A stretch of DNA of 64,000 nucleotides from Pseudomonas coleopterorum (GTDB lineage Bacteria; Pseudomonadota; Gammaproteobacteria; Pseudomonadales; Pseudomonadaceae), in the NCBI RefSeq assembly GCF_900105555.1, contig NZ_FNTZ01000001.1, positions 3,289,501 to 3,353,500 of the forward strand. The letters are read 5' to 3'. The translations under genes were made by a program, and so were the position numbers. This document shows, piece by piece, positions 19,901 through 30,907 of the stretch (positions within the stretch are counted from its first letter, which is position 1; the number at the start of each line of letters is the position of its first letter). Below the pieces are notes generated by a model. The model did not search any database. It was not told the DNA's origin and saw only the letters and a list, made by a program, of their open reading frames with translations.

Positions 19901-22257
19901 CCTTGGCTGTCTATGATCTCTGGACTGCCGCCAACAACGCGGTCAGCGGCTTGCTCAAGGGTGACCTGGCCGAGGCCTTGAATCAGCTGGAAGCCGTGCT
20001 CGCCGGGCTGATCGATGCGGTGATCGACACCGTACCCGGCTCGGCATCCGCACCTAATGCCCGACTGACCACGCGAGCCCGTCAATGGTCGGCAACCGCC
20101 CGGCGCCTGGGTGCGCCTGAAGCGCCGGCGCGGATGACAACGGTGGCGCGAGCCAATCCGTTCGCCGGCTATCACTACACCGGACCGCTGTCCTTGAGCA
20201 ACGTGCAACCGGGCGCCCAGGGCCTCTACCGCAATATCTACCGTCATGCCGAGGGCGACTTCATCGTGCGTGACGGCGTGGTCTACCGCGTACAGTTGCA
20301 TGACAGTCCGCGTACCTGGCGGCTCTACGGGACTGCACAGAAAACCTATCGACAACCGATCGCGCTGGATGCCGCCGGGCGCTGGGAAACCCATGGCACG
20401 CTGTATGGCACCTTGATCAACGAAGGCCTGGCAGGCGGTGGCGGCGTACTGGGCTACCTGGGCCACCGCGCCGCCGATGGCCTGCAACCCCTATGGCCAG
20501 CGGCCATTCGTGACCGTTTGCCCCGCTGGTTGGTAGATCGCCAGTATCGACGCCATTTCGAACTGGCCAGCGGCATCGATGAACACAATCGGCTGCTGCG
20601 CGAGCAACTGGCACGTCATGAACCCTTGATCAGTGGCCATGCAGCACAACCCGTTCTGAGGCCGTTGGCCGAAGCCGCGTGCGCCAGCGACATCGCCAAA
20701 GCCAAAGCCCTGCACGCGCAACTCGAAGAGCACGCCGGCTTCGTGACCCGAGATTTCCTTCGCCGTAATCGACAGTTTCGCAGCGAAGTCGCCTATATCA
20801 TTGCTGGTCGGGAAATCAACGCTGCCAACATCGCCAAGCACAAGGCCCACGAGTTGAGCGATGCGCTCAATCAAAGCAAGCAACCAGGCGATCTGTTCGA
20901 CCTGCCACAACACCTGATGCGTCAGCATCGTCGCAAGCGGGTGGAACTGCTCGAACAAATGGATCTGATGGAACAGCGGCTCGAACAAGCCCAGCACTGG
21001 GCCGAGAAGGTGACCGATCGGGCTGATCGGGCAACGCTCCGGGACGTCCTGGACAGCATCGACCCTGCCGATATGGAAATCGCTCGGGCCTCCAACCTGA
21101 CCCAGCTTGTGCACAAGACCGCTGCGCTCGATGACCTTTCGGCCATGTTCCATCTGCTCGACACCGCCGAGCAGCGCAATCGTTTCCATCATGCATTGGA
21201 AAGCCACTACCATCTGCAAAGCACCAAAGCTTCGCTGCGCGAAAGGCAGAATGTCCTGCGCTCTTCTCGGCAAATCTATGCGGACTACCGAGCACAACTG
21301 AACGTCTGGAAACGCAACCGGCCCGAACGTTTCGAACTCGATCATATGGAGCGCATGAACCGCTCACTGGATCGGCTGATCGAGCAGGTGGATAGAACCA
21401 TGCCGCGTTTGAGCAATATCCCGCGACCGCCACATCATCCAAACCAGCCCACGCGCCGAGTGTTCGAAACCCATGACCATGACTTCTTCATTGGCGATGA
21501 AGGGCGAAGCATCGATGGCGAGCAGGTATTTACCCTGACCGGGACTGGAGGGCGGATCGAAACCTATCGAAAGTCTGCGGGCAAATGGCACCTGCAGACC
21601 GAGCCCCATACGACTTCGGCCTCGAGTGCCAACCTTCCAGTGCTGCGAGATCTGCTGGCCGAGGGTCAACACTGGCTGGATGCAACGCCTGGACACGAGC
21701 GGCGCGTGGAAAGCTATGCCGTTCCAGGTGAGCCACCTGCCAATCTCGAAGACCTGATGGTCAACCAGGGCAAACAACTGGAACTGCGTGCACAAGCGAT
21801 CGAACGACAGGCCCCTGATCATCGACTGGCCAAGCGCCTGCGCGAACGCGCCAGAGAACTGCGGGCCAAAGGGCGAGCCATGCGCATTCGTCAGTCGATG
21901 GACAGTCAGACGCCGACCGAGGGCTACCTGGACTATCTGCTGGAACAACGTCAGGTCGAGATTACCAAGCTGGGCCATCGCCGGGACATCGGCGTGGGAC
22001 CTGGACAGCGGGACTTTCTGCAGGAGTACGAGGTGAGCGACATCAGCGCGCGGCCCGCCAAGCCATTATGGTACGTGCACTTTCACTATCGTCGTGAAGG
22101 CATGGCCTTCGAGCAGTTCGAGAAGGCCCACATCAAGCGGCTCGATCAGCGCTTGCTGGGCTTGAGTTGGCAACAGGGGCAAGGGGCGGACGCGCAGCGC
22201 ATCTGGCGTGGCCCACTGGGCAAGCCCTTGGCGGTCAAGCATTTCGCCGGTCTGTAG
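16981..22257 (+). CDS. very large toxin-like protein, dermonecrotic-toxin-like (DUF6543-type)
   Basis: A single intact frame of 1758 residues with no signal peptide and only a weak GGAA ribosome site. The first 900 residues are mostly alpha-helical and Gln/Leu/Arg rich. At about 957-1020 is a conspicuous amphipathic/hydrophobic stretch (VFDYIKMAFGVLPFIGTALA, then VYDLW and an Ala/Leu-rich region). A beta-rich module follows (LYRNIYRHAEGDFIVRDG; WRLYGTAQ). A long helical, partly coiled-coil region precedes a C-terminal module with LDYLLEQRQVEITKLGHRRD and LWYVHFHY. This layout resembles large pseudomonad proteins annotated with dermonecrotic-toxin/DUF6543 domains. Function, export route and target are unknown. 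It is monocistronic, between metR and mgtE, with no obvious immunity gene. Confidence 0.6.
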   Translation: MIDFIPALTLRPVPYQRYPMRHDRLLQEGTLLWQQSYATLHTLLDQLPVASDVLINLKAQQPALSNEALDEGLKQHWIEYWNGRAPRSPHSRRAQAEQAFTGHLQAAAQLAYYHGQLTLAQLEPLLTLLADHAQSDDPTVYVETLALQFEDGEKMKAAGMLVMTLDGDAPVAQLLYVPGETPALLAFANREALQNYLLQHSRRFWPALTRHTTARVALSFQSGQISSACKQWLSQSRQQYQSLASSTALQPFNKLPALEVAELDDSPEAYPGFGNLSPDVTQSQRWTQTRTEHDAMVRLLGDEHAQSTDGPAWRRLNALRKALTDAQDAASQAAAGLLDAQKLSDLYRLRYLPNAHYTALYQARIEGLRAELALQQALGHISQAQAQPLQAWLAMPGQPIPDGDQVVAAAVSVSTLTVQGATTTTQTEELPGVAVFAQAQTLRPASEPGALLLYWPGVGGGLQLYQSLPELEQALLRQVSSSSEVSLNLSPVAGDIFDYGLQAQLYECEEAASKLIHSLPAATHLRERADALQRLVQQTYQHLQVPTHAARDRAYVQLTEQAYSQSLTQGLPAWLKQLPVNDRERLRGVISDYIRAMRLSYQQLQRDLPDAQQFAQGLVQQRLRRDFELTAEATVELDIPDAVIYRKEPVAGSGAPGTPQQTIAHASEKRTLWSLETLAQHNIDAPLLQRMRFMDVRVQSTEPSERARLIAGIDIAYLRKTVTDLNLAQAYEDRIRTAFMGSAGQHPFAQAYQRECLVEPVRLMLQMQGEYARHQGTISTAGLRLLTLAIDASDSATFKSGKHDVQLLAARLQVGGRDTNELPTTLSGVTFVHDRHGGLTLLYLPDSPDHRSLREYANLEQARRGLFALCVEQKMVTYLAGRAITGDFANHQARIKEAALRNFDGLISVGGPWPSTTSLANHLVDAHMGRLIEAQRLLGRSNDALYLEQAALSRGNVFDYIKMAFGVLPFIGTALAVYDLWTAANNAVSGLLKGDLAEALNQLEAVLAGLIDAVIDTVPGSASAPNARLTTRARQWSATARRLGAPEAPARMTTVARANPFAGYHYTGPLSLSNVQPGAQGLYRNIYRHAEGDFIVRDGVVYRVQLHDSPRTWRLYGTAQKTYRQPIALDAAGRWETHGTLYGTLINEGLAGGGGVLGYLGHRAADGLQPLWPAAIRDRLPRWLVDRQYRRHFELASGIDEHNRLLREQLARHEPLISGHAAQPVLRPLAEAACASDIAKAKALHAQLEEHAGFVTRDFLRRNRQFRSEVAYIIAGREINAANIAKHKAHELSDALNQSKQPGDLFDLPQHLMRQHRRKRVELLEQMDLMEQRLEQAQHWAEKVTDRADRATLRDVLDSIDPADMEIARASNLTQLVHKTAALDDLSAMFHLLDTAEQRNRFHHALESHYHLQSTKASLRERQNVLRSSRQIYADYRAQLNVWKRNRPERFELDHMERMNRSLDRLIEQVDRTMPRLSNIPRPPHHPNQPTRRVFETHDHDFFIGDEGRSIDGEQVFTLTGTGGRIETYRKSAGKWHLQTEPHTTSASSANLPVLRDLLAEGQHWLDATPGHERRVESYAVPGEPPANLEDLMVNQGKQLELRAQAIERQAPDHRLAKRLRERARELRAKGRAMRIRQSMDSQTPTEGYLDYLLEQRQVEITKLGHRRDIGVGPGQRDFLQEYEVSDISARPAKPLWYVHFHYRREGMAFEQFEKAHIKRLDQRLLGLSWQQGQGADAQRIWRGPLGKPLAVKHFAGL

Positions 22258-22412
22258 GAGCAGTCATCGTCCGCAACGCCCGCGCCGCGTTGGTAGCTGA
22301 CACACCGCGGTGGTCTTTCGCGGCCACCAGCGGCTCCTGCACGATCGGGTTTTCCGTGTGGGAGCCGCCGACAGCCGCGCAGACCGCGCCGCCGTGTAGC
22401 CGACGCGCCGCG
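22258..22412. repeat. degenerate REP-like segment
   Basis: The gap between the giant gene and convergent mgtE contains CTGTAGGAGCAGTCATCGTC and GTGTGGGAGCCGCCGACAGC, decayed halves of two pseudomonad REP types, plus imperfect GC-rich dyads. No gene is seen. It may contribute to 3' ends of both neighbours. Confidence 0.45.
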
Positions 22413-23861
22413 CTACATCAGGAACAGCGTGGCCAGACCCAGGAAGATGAAGAACCCGCCACTGTCGGTGACGGCGGTGATCATCACACTGGCGCCCATG
22501 GCCGGGTCGCGGCCGAACCTGGCCAGAGCCATGGGAATCGATACGCCCATGAAAGCGGCGAGCAGCAGGTTCAGGGTCATCGCCGCGGTCATCACCACGC
22601 CCAGTGACCAGCTGCCATACAGCAAATACGCCACAACCCCGATCACGCCGCCCCACACCACGCCATTGACCAGCGCAACGCCCAGCTCCTTGCGCATCAG
22701 GCGCTTGGTATTGCCGTTGCCAGGGCTGACCTGGTCCAGCGCCATGGCGCGCACGATCATGGTGATGGTCTGGTTGCCGGAGTTGCCACCAATACCGGCC
22801 ACGATCGGCATCAACGCCGCCAGGGCTACCAGCTTTTCGATCGAGCCTTCGAACAGGCCGATCACCCGCGAAGCCATGAACGCCGTGATCAGGTTGATCG
22901 CCAGCCATGACCAGCGGTTGCGCAGCGAACGCCACACCGAGGCAAAGATGTCTTCTTCCTCGCGCAGACCGGCCGTACGCAACGCTTCGCTTTCGCTTTC
23001 TTCACGAATCAGGTCGACCATGACATCGATGGTCAGACGCCCGATCAACTTGCCGTGCTTGTCTACCACGGGCGCGGAAATCAGGTCGTAGCGCTCGAAC
23101 GCCTGAGCGGCTTCGTAGCCGTCTTCGTCGGGATGGAAGCTGACCGTGTCGCTGGCCATCACCGCGGCTACTTGTTTTTCCGGATCGTTGACCAGCAGGC
23201 GCTTGATCGGCAGCACGCCCTTGAGAATTCCGTCGGAGTCGACCACGAACAATTTGTCGGTGTGGCCCGGCAGTTCCTTGAGACGGCGCAGATAGCGCAG
23301 GACCACTTCCAGGCTGACGTCTTCGCGGATGGTGACCATCTCGAAGTCCATCAGCGCACCGACCTGGTCGTCCTCGTAGCTCAGGGCCGAACGCACGCGC
23401 TCGCGCTGCTGGGCATCCAGGGTTTCCATAAGCTCGTGAACCACGTCGCGCGGCAGTTCGGAGGCCAGGTCGGCGAGCTCGTCGGCGTCCATTTCCTTGG
23501 CTGCAGCGAGGATCTCGAAATCGTCCATGTCCGCGAGCAGTGTCTCGCGCACCGAGTCCGATACTTCGAGCAGGATGTCGCCGTCGCGCTCGGCCTTGAC
23601 CAACTGCCAGACGGTCAGGCGCTCTTCCAGAGGCAAGGCTTCGAGAATGTAGGCGACGTCGGCGGAGTGAAGATCGTCGAGCTTGCGTTGCAACTCGACC
23701 AGGTTCTGCCGGTGAACCAGATTTTCGACCAGATCGTTGTGCTGGCCTTCCTGGCGATGAGCCAGGCTTTCGACGATACGCTGGCGTTGCAACAGGTCGA
23801 CGACCTGGGCCAGACGATCCTGCAAGCTTTCCTGCGTTTTCTTTGCTTCTACTTCAGACAT
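22413..23861 (-). CDS. mgtE: magnesium transporter MgtE
   Basis: A 482-residue protein with the MgtE order: a cytosolic helical N domain (about 35-140; DIARL-like repeats of acidic helices), two CBS domains (about 140-270; DKLFVVDSDGILKGVLPIKRL and SAPVVDKHGKLIGRLTIDVM), a connecting helix, then five membrane helices (about 295-480). The conserved ion-path segment is PIVAGIGGNSGNQT. It is a homodimeric Mg2+ channel/transporter of the inner membrane gated by cytosolic Mg2+. It is transcribed alone. No M-box riboswitch was recognised upstream. Confidence 0.95.
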   Translation of the reverse strand: MSEVEAKKTQESLQDRLAQVVDLLQRQRIVESLAHRQEGQHNDLVENLVHRQNLVELQRKLDDLHSADVAYILEALPLEERLTVWQLVKAERDGDILLEVSDSVRETLLADMDDFEILAAAKEMDADELADLASELPRDVVHELMETLDAQQRERVRSALSYEDDQVGALMDFEMVTIREDVSLEVVLRYLRRLKELPGHTDKLFVVDSDGILKGVLPIKRLLVNDPEKQVAAVMASDTVSFHPDEDGYEAAQAFERYDLISAPVVDKHGKLIGRLTIDVMVDLIREESESEALRTAGLREEEDIFASVWRSLRNRWSWLAINLITAFMASRVIGLFEGSIEKLVALAALMPIVAGIGGNSGNQTITMIVRAMALDQVSPGNGNTKRLMRKELGVALVNGVVWGGVIGVVAYLLYGSWSLGVVMTAAMTLNLLLAAFMGVSIPMALARFGRDPAMGASVMITAVTDSGGFFIFLGLATLFLM

Positions 23862-24186
23862 AGGCGAACTCCACTCCCAGCAGTGGGCACGCCGGGAGAA
23901 TCAATCGGTCGATTCTTGATGGGTATACAGCTTCAGCGAGTAACTACTGGGTAAGTCCATGGAGGTTTTCCAAAGCCCCGGCGGGGCTGACGGGCGCAAT
24001 CATACACAACTTGTACGGATTCATAGCGAAAAAAACAGGGTTGAAACAACTGCTTGCGTGCAACGCTCGCAAATCATGCATCACCGTGGGTGGGACGACG
24101 CATTCGGTAAACAAAGCACAAAGCGTGCGTCGCCAGGGCTGACTAGTCTGCAAGCCAACACGATCCACAACCCAGGACGGACACCG
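23862..24186. other. intergenic region upstream of mgtE and of the small secreted protein
   Basis: This 325-base gap contains the divergent promoters of mgtE and the 24187 gene. A compact dyad AGCCCCGGCGGGGCT lies at 23971-23985 and could fold in the mgtE leader. No conserved riboswitch or gene was recognised. Confidence 0.4.
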
Positions 24187-24576
24187 GTGTACAGATCCTT
24201 CTCCACGCTTGTGCTGCTGGCTTCGCTGGCGCACCCGGCCGACGCCGCCGTAGTGCAACGCTGCCAAGGCCCGCAGGGGCACATCACCTTCACGCACTCG
24301 AACTGCCCCGAAACCCAGCCTTGGGTGCGTCAGCGAGCGCTGAACCCGGCATCCGGAAGAAAACCCATGGCACGCAAGGCGGCGCCGCGTCGGTTGCCAG
24401 TGACGATCATCGAGGACGGCACACGTACACAGTTGGCAGCGCCACCCACGCCGCCCGTCAAGGCACCGAAAAAAGCCAGTCGCATGAAGAAAAAGAGAAG
24501 ACCCAAGTATCTGGCTGAGGAGCAGACGCCGCCCGCCAGAAAACTTAAAACGCAGAAAGCAAAAAGCCCGCATTGA
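24187..24576 (+). CDS. small secreted basic protein, DUF4124-like N-terminus
   Basis: GTG 24187 is chosen: AGGA at 24174-24177 precedes it and the product starts with a signal peptide (MYRSFSTLVLLASLAHPADA). The mature part begins AVVQRCQGPQGHITFTHSNC, the two-cysteine pattern of DUF4124-type periplasmic domains, then a Lys/Arg/Pro-rich tail (KAPKKASRMKKKRRPKYL) suggestive of binding to nucleic acid or the anionic envelope. It is 129 residues long. Function unknown. The stop codon lies within the loop of the downstream terminator hairpin. Confidence 0.65.
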   Translation: MYRSFSTLVLLASLAHPADAAVVQRCQGPQGHITFTHSNCPETQPWVRQRALNPASGRKPMARKAAPRRLPVTIIEDGTRTQLAAPPTPPVKAPKKASRMKKKRRPKYLAEEQTPPARKLKTQKAKSPH

Positions 24577-24588
24577 ATGCGGGCTTTT
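24562..24588 (+). terminator. rho-independent terminator overlapping the end of the small secreted gene
   Basis: AAAAGCCCGCATT-GA-ATGCGGGCTTTT is a near-perfect stem followed by T residues; its A-run on the other side means it can also stop the tRNA transcripts coming from the minus strand. The TGA stop of the upstream gene is at the loop (24574-24576). Confidence 0.85.
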
Positions 24589-24596
24589 CACTTGTA

Positions 24597-24673
24597 TGGT
24601 GCACTCGACAGGATTCGAACCTGTGACCGCTCGGTTCGTAGCCGAGTACTCTATCCAGCTGAGCTACGAGTGC
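24597..24673 (-). tRNA. tRNA-Arg (anticodon ACG)
   Basis: On the minus strand a 77-base cloverleaf begins GCACTCGTAGCTCAGCTGGA, has the anticodon stem-loop CTCGG-CTACGAA-CCGAG (anticodon ACG), the T-arm GGTTCGAATCC and an encoded CCA end. Acceptor arms GCACTCG/CGAGTGC pair fully. Confidence 0.97.
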
Positions 24674-24749
24674 AGGTGGCATTTTGTTGGACCAGGTTAC
24701 CACTGGTTGACGCAGAAGCTGTAGACATTGCTGAAAGCAGCTTCTTGTA

Positions 24750-24826
24750 TGGTGCACTCGACAGGATTCGAACCTGTGACCGCTCGGTTCGTAGCCGAGT
24801 ACTCTATCCAGCTGAGCTACGAGTGC
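24750..24826 (-). tRNA. tRNA-Arg (anticodon ACG), second copy
   Basis: Identical to the copy at 24597-24673, with encoded CCA. The two copies also share the adjoining bases TTGTA just beyond the CCA, pointing to a local duplication. Confidence 0.97.
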
Positions 24827-24932
24827 ATTTGTTGCCGCGCATTATAGGCCGTCGATTTCTTTTGTAAAGCGCTTTTTTCAGTAATTTCAACAACTTACAG
24901 AAAAAGCCAGATTCAACGTACTACGCAAATAA

Positions 24933-25023
24933 TGGCGGAGAACGGGGGATTCGAACCCCCGACACCCTTTTGAGGTGTACTCCCTTAGCAGGGGAGCGCC
25001 TTCGGCCACTCGGCCAGCTCTCC
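24933..25023 (-). tRNA. tRNA-Ser (anticodon GCT)
   Basis: A 91-base minus-strand tRNA with the long variable arm of class II tRNAs. It begins GGAGAGCTGGCCGAGTGGCC, with anticodon stem-loop CTCCC-CTGCTAA-GGGAG (anticodon GCT, reading AGC/AGU) and an encoded CCA. It lies just downstream of csrA and is probably co-transcribed with it or from its own promoter. Confidence 0.97.
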
Positions 25024-25085
25024 GCAACACGGGGCGTATATTAACCACCTTCTTCCCCGTTTGCAAACATAAAAAACGATAAAAA

Positions 25086-25274
25086 TTAATGGCTTGGTTC
25101 GTCGTCCTTCTCGTTCTTGATCCGCAGGTAGATTTCTTCGCGGTGGACGGCCACTTCCTTGGGTGCATTCACCCCGATTCGTACCTGGCCACCTTTCACG
25201 CCAAGCACCGTGATGGTGATTTCGCCGTCGCCAATGATCAGGCTTTCCGCGCACCGACGAGTCAGAATCAGCAT
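25086..25274 (-). CDS. csrA: carbon storage/secondary metabolism regulator CsrA (RsmA)
   Basis: A 62-residue CsrA, beginning [16 protein letters not shown] with the conserved RNA-contact residues at both ends: L4/T5/R6 near the N-terminus and VAVHREEIY (R44) in beta-5. The homodimer binds GGA motifs in leaders of mRNAs and represses translation; in pseudomonads it is antagonised by RsmY/RsmZ RNAs. A strong AAGGAGAAAGGT site precedes the start. The order lysC-csrA-tRNA-Ser-tRNA-Arg on one strand is common in gammaproteobacteria. Confidence 0.97.
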   Translation of the reverse strand: MLILTRRCAESLIIGDGEITITVLGVKGGQVRIGVNAPKEVAVHREEIYLRIKNEKDDEPSH

Positions 25275-25362
25275 ACCTTTCTCCTTACGCTTTCATTTCA
25301 GGGACAACACAGTCTGCAAAAAAGGGCACTCACCCATGGTGGGAAGCCATGGACATCGCCCG

Positions 25363-25396
25363 AAAACAAAGAAGGGCGCGGTTAGCCGCGCCCTTC
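25363..25396 (-). terminator. rho-independent terminator after lysC
   Basis: Read on the minus strand: GAAGGGCGCGG-CTAA-CCGCGCCCTTC followed by TTTGTTTT. It lies 12 bases past the lysC stop and before csrA, so csrA must have its own promoter or depend on read-through. A second dyad, CCATGG...CCATGG, at 25335-25352 falls in the csrA leader. Confidence 0.88.
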
Positions 25397-25408
25397 TCTC
25401 ACTGCACG

Positions 25409-26641
25409 TTAGTCACCCTGTCGGGCGGCATCGAGCTCGAAGGCCGTGTGCAGCGCACGCACGGCCAGCTCCAGGTATTTCTCCTCGATGACCACCGAAA
25501 CCTTGATTTCGGAAGTGGAGATCATCTGGATGTTGATGCTTTCCTTGGCCAGGGCCTCGAACATGCGGCTGGCCACACCGGCGTGCGAGCGCATGCCGAC
25601 ACCGACGATGGACACCTTGGCGATCTTGGTATCGCCCACCACCTGACGCGCACCGATCTCGCTGGCGGTCTGCTCCAGCACGGCCAGCGCCGCCTGGTAG
25701 TCGTTGCGGTGCACGGTGAAGGTGAAATCGGTGGTGTTATCGTGAGAAACATTCTGCACGATCATGTCGACTTCGATGTTCGCCGCGCTGATCGGGCCGA
25801 GGATCTTGAAGGCCACGCCGGGGGTGTCTGGCACGCCACGGATGGTCAGCTTGGCTTCATCGCGGTTGAAGGCGATGCCGGAAATGATCGGCTGTTCCAT
25901 GGATTCCTCTTCGTCAATGGTAATGAGGGTGCCCGGACCCTCCTGAAAGCTGTGCAGGACGCGCAGCGGGACGTTGTACTTGCCGGCGAATTCCACCGCG
26001 CGAATCTGCAACACCTTGGAACCGAGGCTGGCCATTTCCAGCATTTCCTCGAAGGTGATCTTGTCCAGGCGCTGAGCCTGGGCAACCACGCGCGGATCGG
26101 TGGTGTAGACACCATCGACATCGGTGTAGATCTGGCATTCGTCGGCCTTCAGCGCAGCCGCCAGGGCAACGCCGGTGGTGTCCGAGCCGCCGCGCCCCAG
26201 GGTGGTGATGTTGCCGCTTTCGTCGACCCCCTGGAAACCCGCCACGACCACCACTCGGCCGGCCTTGAGGTCGGCGCGAATCTTCTGGTCGTCGATCTGC
26301 AGGATGCGCGCCTTGTTGTGCGCGCTGTCAGTGAGGATGCGCACCTGATTGCCGGTGTACGACACCGCATCCACCCCGCGCTTGATCAGGGCCATGGCCA
26401 GTAGCGCGATGGTGACCTGCTCGCCGGTGGAAACGATCACGTCCAACTCGCGTGGTACCGGCTGGTCGCTGATCTGCTTGGCCAGGGAAATCAGGCGATT
26501 GGTCTCGCCACTCATGGCCGACAGTACGACCACCAGGTCATCGCCGGCATCGTGGAATTTCTTCACCTTGTCGGCGACCTGTTCGATACGCTCGACAGTG
26601 CCCACCGAGGTGCCGCCAAATTTCTGTACGATCAAAGCCAT
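25409..26641 (-). CDS. lysC: aspartate kinase
   Basis: A 410-residue monofunctional aspartokinase: N-terminal KFGGTSVG nucleotide-binding motif, catalytic domain to about 250, then two ACT domains (TIRGVPDTPGVAFKIL and VSIVGVGMRSHAGVASRMFE) for Lys/Thr feedback. It phosphorylates aspartate for Lys, Met, Thr and diaminopimelate synthesis. Pseudomonad enzymes of this type are often encoded with an internal start giving a regulatory beta subunit (family knowledge). It follows alaS on the same strand with an 87-base gap. Confidence 0.95.
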   Translation of the reverse strand: MALIVQKFGGTSVGTVERIEQVADKVKKFHDAGDDLVVVLSAMSGETNRLISLAKQISDQPVPRELDVIVSTGEQVTIALLAMALIKRGVDAVSYTGNQVRILTDSAHNKARILQIDDQKIRADLKAGRVVVVAGFQGVDESGNITTLGRGGSDTTGVALAAALKADECQIYTDVDGVYTTDPRVVAQAQRLDKITFEEMLEMASLGSKVLQIRAVEFAGKYNVPLRVLHSFQEGPGTLITIDEEESMEQPIISGIAFNRDEAKLTIRGVPDTPGVAFKILGPISAANIEVDMIVQNVSHDNTTDFTFTVHRNDYQAALAVLEQTASEIGARQVVGDTKIAKVSIVGVGMRSHAGVASRMFEALAKESINIQMISTSEIKVSVVIEEKYLELAVRALHTAFELDAARQGD

Positions 26642-26728
26642 TTCAAAGCCGCCTCAGCCCGTGAAGGGCGCCCATTAAATACAACACCGGGCTCGCCGCG
26701 AAAGGCACGAGCCCTGGCGAGGGTTGAA

Positions 26729-29353
<2,625 letters not shown>

Positions 29354-29498
29354 AGGTTCTTCCACGACAGGCTGCGGCCAGAGGCCAGTGCGCACGCCCG
29401 ACGGGCGATGCGACGGCAAAGGGCCGCATTATATAGGCCCTGCGGCCTGGGTACAGTGTGTTTATACGATTGGTCCACTCAATTGGACAGCAAAGCGT

Positions 29499-30503
29499 TC
29501 AGCTGCGCGCGAAATCAGCGAATACGCCGACGACCTGCTCGATCTGCTGCGCATCGACATCCAGATGGGTGACCATGCGCAGCCGCGGCGCGGCCGTCAC
29601 GCTGACGCCACGGGCGGCTGCGAATTCCTTGAACGCGCCGGCACGCGCATCCAGGTGTACGTAGACCATGTTGGTCTGCACCGGCTCGACGGTGTAACCC
29701 TGGGCCTGCAGGCCCTCGGCGAGCTGGGCAGCGTGAGCATGGTCCTGTTCCAGGCGCTGCACCTGGTGATCCAGCGCGTAGAGCCCGGCGGCTGCCAGGA
29801 TTCCAGCCTGACGCATACCGCCGCCGACCATCTTGCGCAGGCGCCGCGCCTTGGCAATGTAGGCCTGCGAACCGCACAGCACCGAACCCACCGGTGCGCT
29901 AAGCCCCTTGGACAGGCACACCGAGACCGAATCGAAATACTGGGTGATTTCACCGGCCGGAACGCCCAGCTTGACGGCCGCGTTGTACAACCGAGCCCCA
30001 TCCAGGTGCAGTTGCAGGCCGTGCTCGCGGGTGAAGTCACGCGCCTGGGCAAGGTAGGCCAAGGGCAGCACCTTGCCTTGCATGGTGTTTTCCAGGGCCA
30101 GCAGACGGGTGCGGGCAAAATGGAAATCGTCGGGCTTGATCGCCGCCTTGACCTGATCCAGGTCCAGCGTGCCGTCAGGCTGGAATTCCAGGGGCTGGGG
30201 CTGGATGGAGCCGAGCACGGCAGCCCCGCCGCCTTCGTATTTGTAGGTGTGCGCCTGCTGCCCGACGATGTACTCCTCGCCACGCTCGCAGTGGGCCATG
30301 AGGGCTAGCAGGTTGCTCATGGTGCCGCTGGGAACGAACAGCGCCGCCTGCAAACCCAGACGGGTTGCCAGCTCGGCTTCGAGGTGGTTGACCGTCGGGT
30401 CTTCGCCATAGACATCATCACCGGTCGGTGCTGCGTGCATGGCCGCGAGCATGCCGGGCGTGGGCTGAGTAACGGTATCACTACGCAGGTCGATGATGGA
30501 CAT
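29499..30503 (-). CDS. ltaE: low-specificity L-threonine aldolase
   Basis: A 334-residue PLP enzyme of the threonine aldolase/beta-eliminating lyase family. It starts [18 protein letters not shown], with [11 protein letters not shown], the PLP-ring-contact His in [24 protein letters not shown] for the cofactor nitrogen, and the Schiff-base Lys in [12 protein letters not shown]. It cleaves L-threonine/allo-threonine to glycine and acetaldehyde in the cytosol. It is divergent from the riboswitch-controlled ribH gene. No oddity. Confidence 0.93.
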   Translation of the reverse strand: MSIIDLRSDTVTQPTPGMLAAMHAAPTGDDVYGEDPTVNHLEAELATRLGLQAALFVPSGTMSNLLALMAHCERGEEYIVGQQAHTYKYEGGGAAVLGSIQPQPLEFQPDGTLDLDQVKAAIKPDDFHFARTRLLALENTMQGKVLPLAYLAQARDFTREHGLQLHLDGARLYNAAVKLGVPAGEITQYFDSVSVCLSKGLSAPVGSVLCGSQAYIAKARRLRKMVGGGMRQAGILAAAGLYALDHQVQRLEQDHAHAAQLAEGLQAQGYTVEPVQTNMVYVHLDARAGAFKEFAAARGVSVTAAPRLRMVTHLDVDAQQIEQVVGVFADFARS

Positions 30504-30646
30504 GATGGCCTCGAATGTGTGTCAGCTTCTATTACTGCGGGCTGCGCGGCCACGAATCAAGCCTTGCCGAAACAATTGTCCAGGCCGCTGTTCAGCGCGT
30601 CCGCAAGTATGTTACAAAACCAGCGCCGCTCCATGAGGGTGGCAAA

Positions 30647-30798
30647 CGTTCTCAGGGCGGGGTGCAACTCCCCACCGGCGGTGATGGCGCGCAACGCGTC
30701 GAGCCCGCGAGCGCTTGTGAGCCGGCAACGGCCCGCAAGGTCAGCAGACCCGGTGTGATCCCGGGGCCGACGGTCATAGTCCGGATGAAGAGAGAACG
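30647..30798 (+). promoter_or_regulatory. FMN riboswitch (RFN element)
   Basis: P1 is closed by CGTTCTC (30647-30653) with GAGAACG (30792-30798). Inside are the conserved core strings CAGGGCGGGGTGCAACTCCC, ACCGGCGGTGATGG, GAGCCCGCGAGCG, CAGACCCGGTGTGATCCCGG, CCGACGGTCATAGTCCGGAT and GAAGAGAGAAC in the right order for the six-stem FMN aptamer. It leads into a lumazine synthase gene, so FMN should repress riboflavin synthesis here. Confidence 0.96.
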
Positions 30799-30826
30799 GG
30801 ATTGCGACACCTTCAAAAGGCCAACG

Positions 30827-30888
30827 CAGGGCCGTGCCATGCGCACGTACCCACAGATCCCCTTCGATCCACCATGCCCTGTTTTTTT
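30827..30888 (+). terminator. riboswitch expression-platform terminator
   Basis: CAGGGC (30827-30832) can pair with GCCCTG (30876-30881), directly followed by seven T residues (30882-30888). This T-run is only 19 bases before the ribH start codon and fits a transcription-terminating OFF state. The closing stem is short and the loop long, so the exact fold is uncertain. Confidence 0.5.
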
Positions 30889-30907
30889 CTTGAACAGGAG
30901 TGAACCG

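Noticed and set aside
18406..20487. A 693-codon open frame antisense to the giant toxin-like gene
   Set aside because: Shadow frame; the plus-strand frame is open for 1758 codons and has coherent domains, so it is the real one.
23971..23985. Dyad AGCCCCGGCGGGGCT in the mgtE leader as an M-box riboswitch or terminator
   Set aside because: It lacks the conserved M-box core and a proper T-run; kept only as a possible small leader hairpin.
30515..30907. Upstream extension of the ribH frame through the riboswitch
   Set aside because: The frame happens to be open, but the FMN aptamer occupies it, and AGGAG-ATG at 30908 begins the conserved protein.
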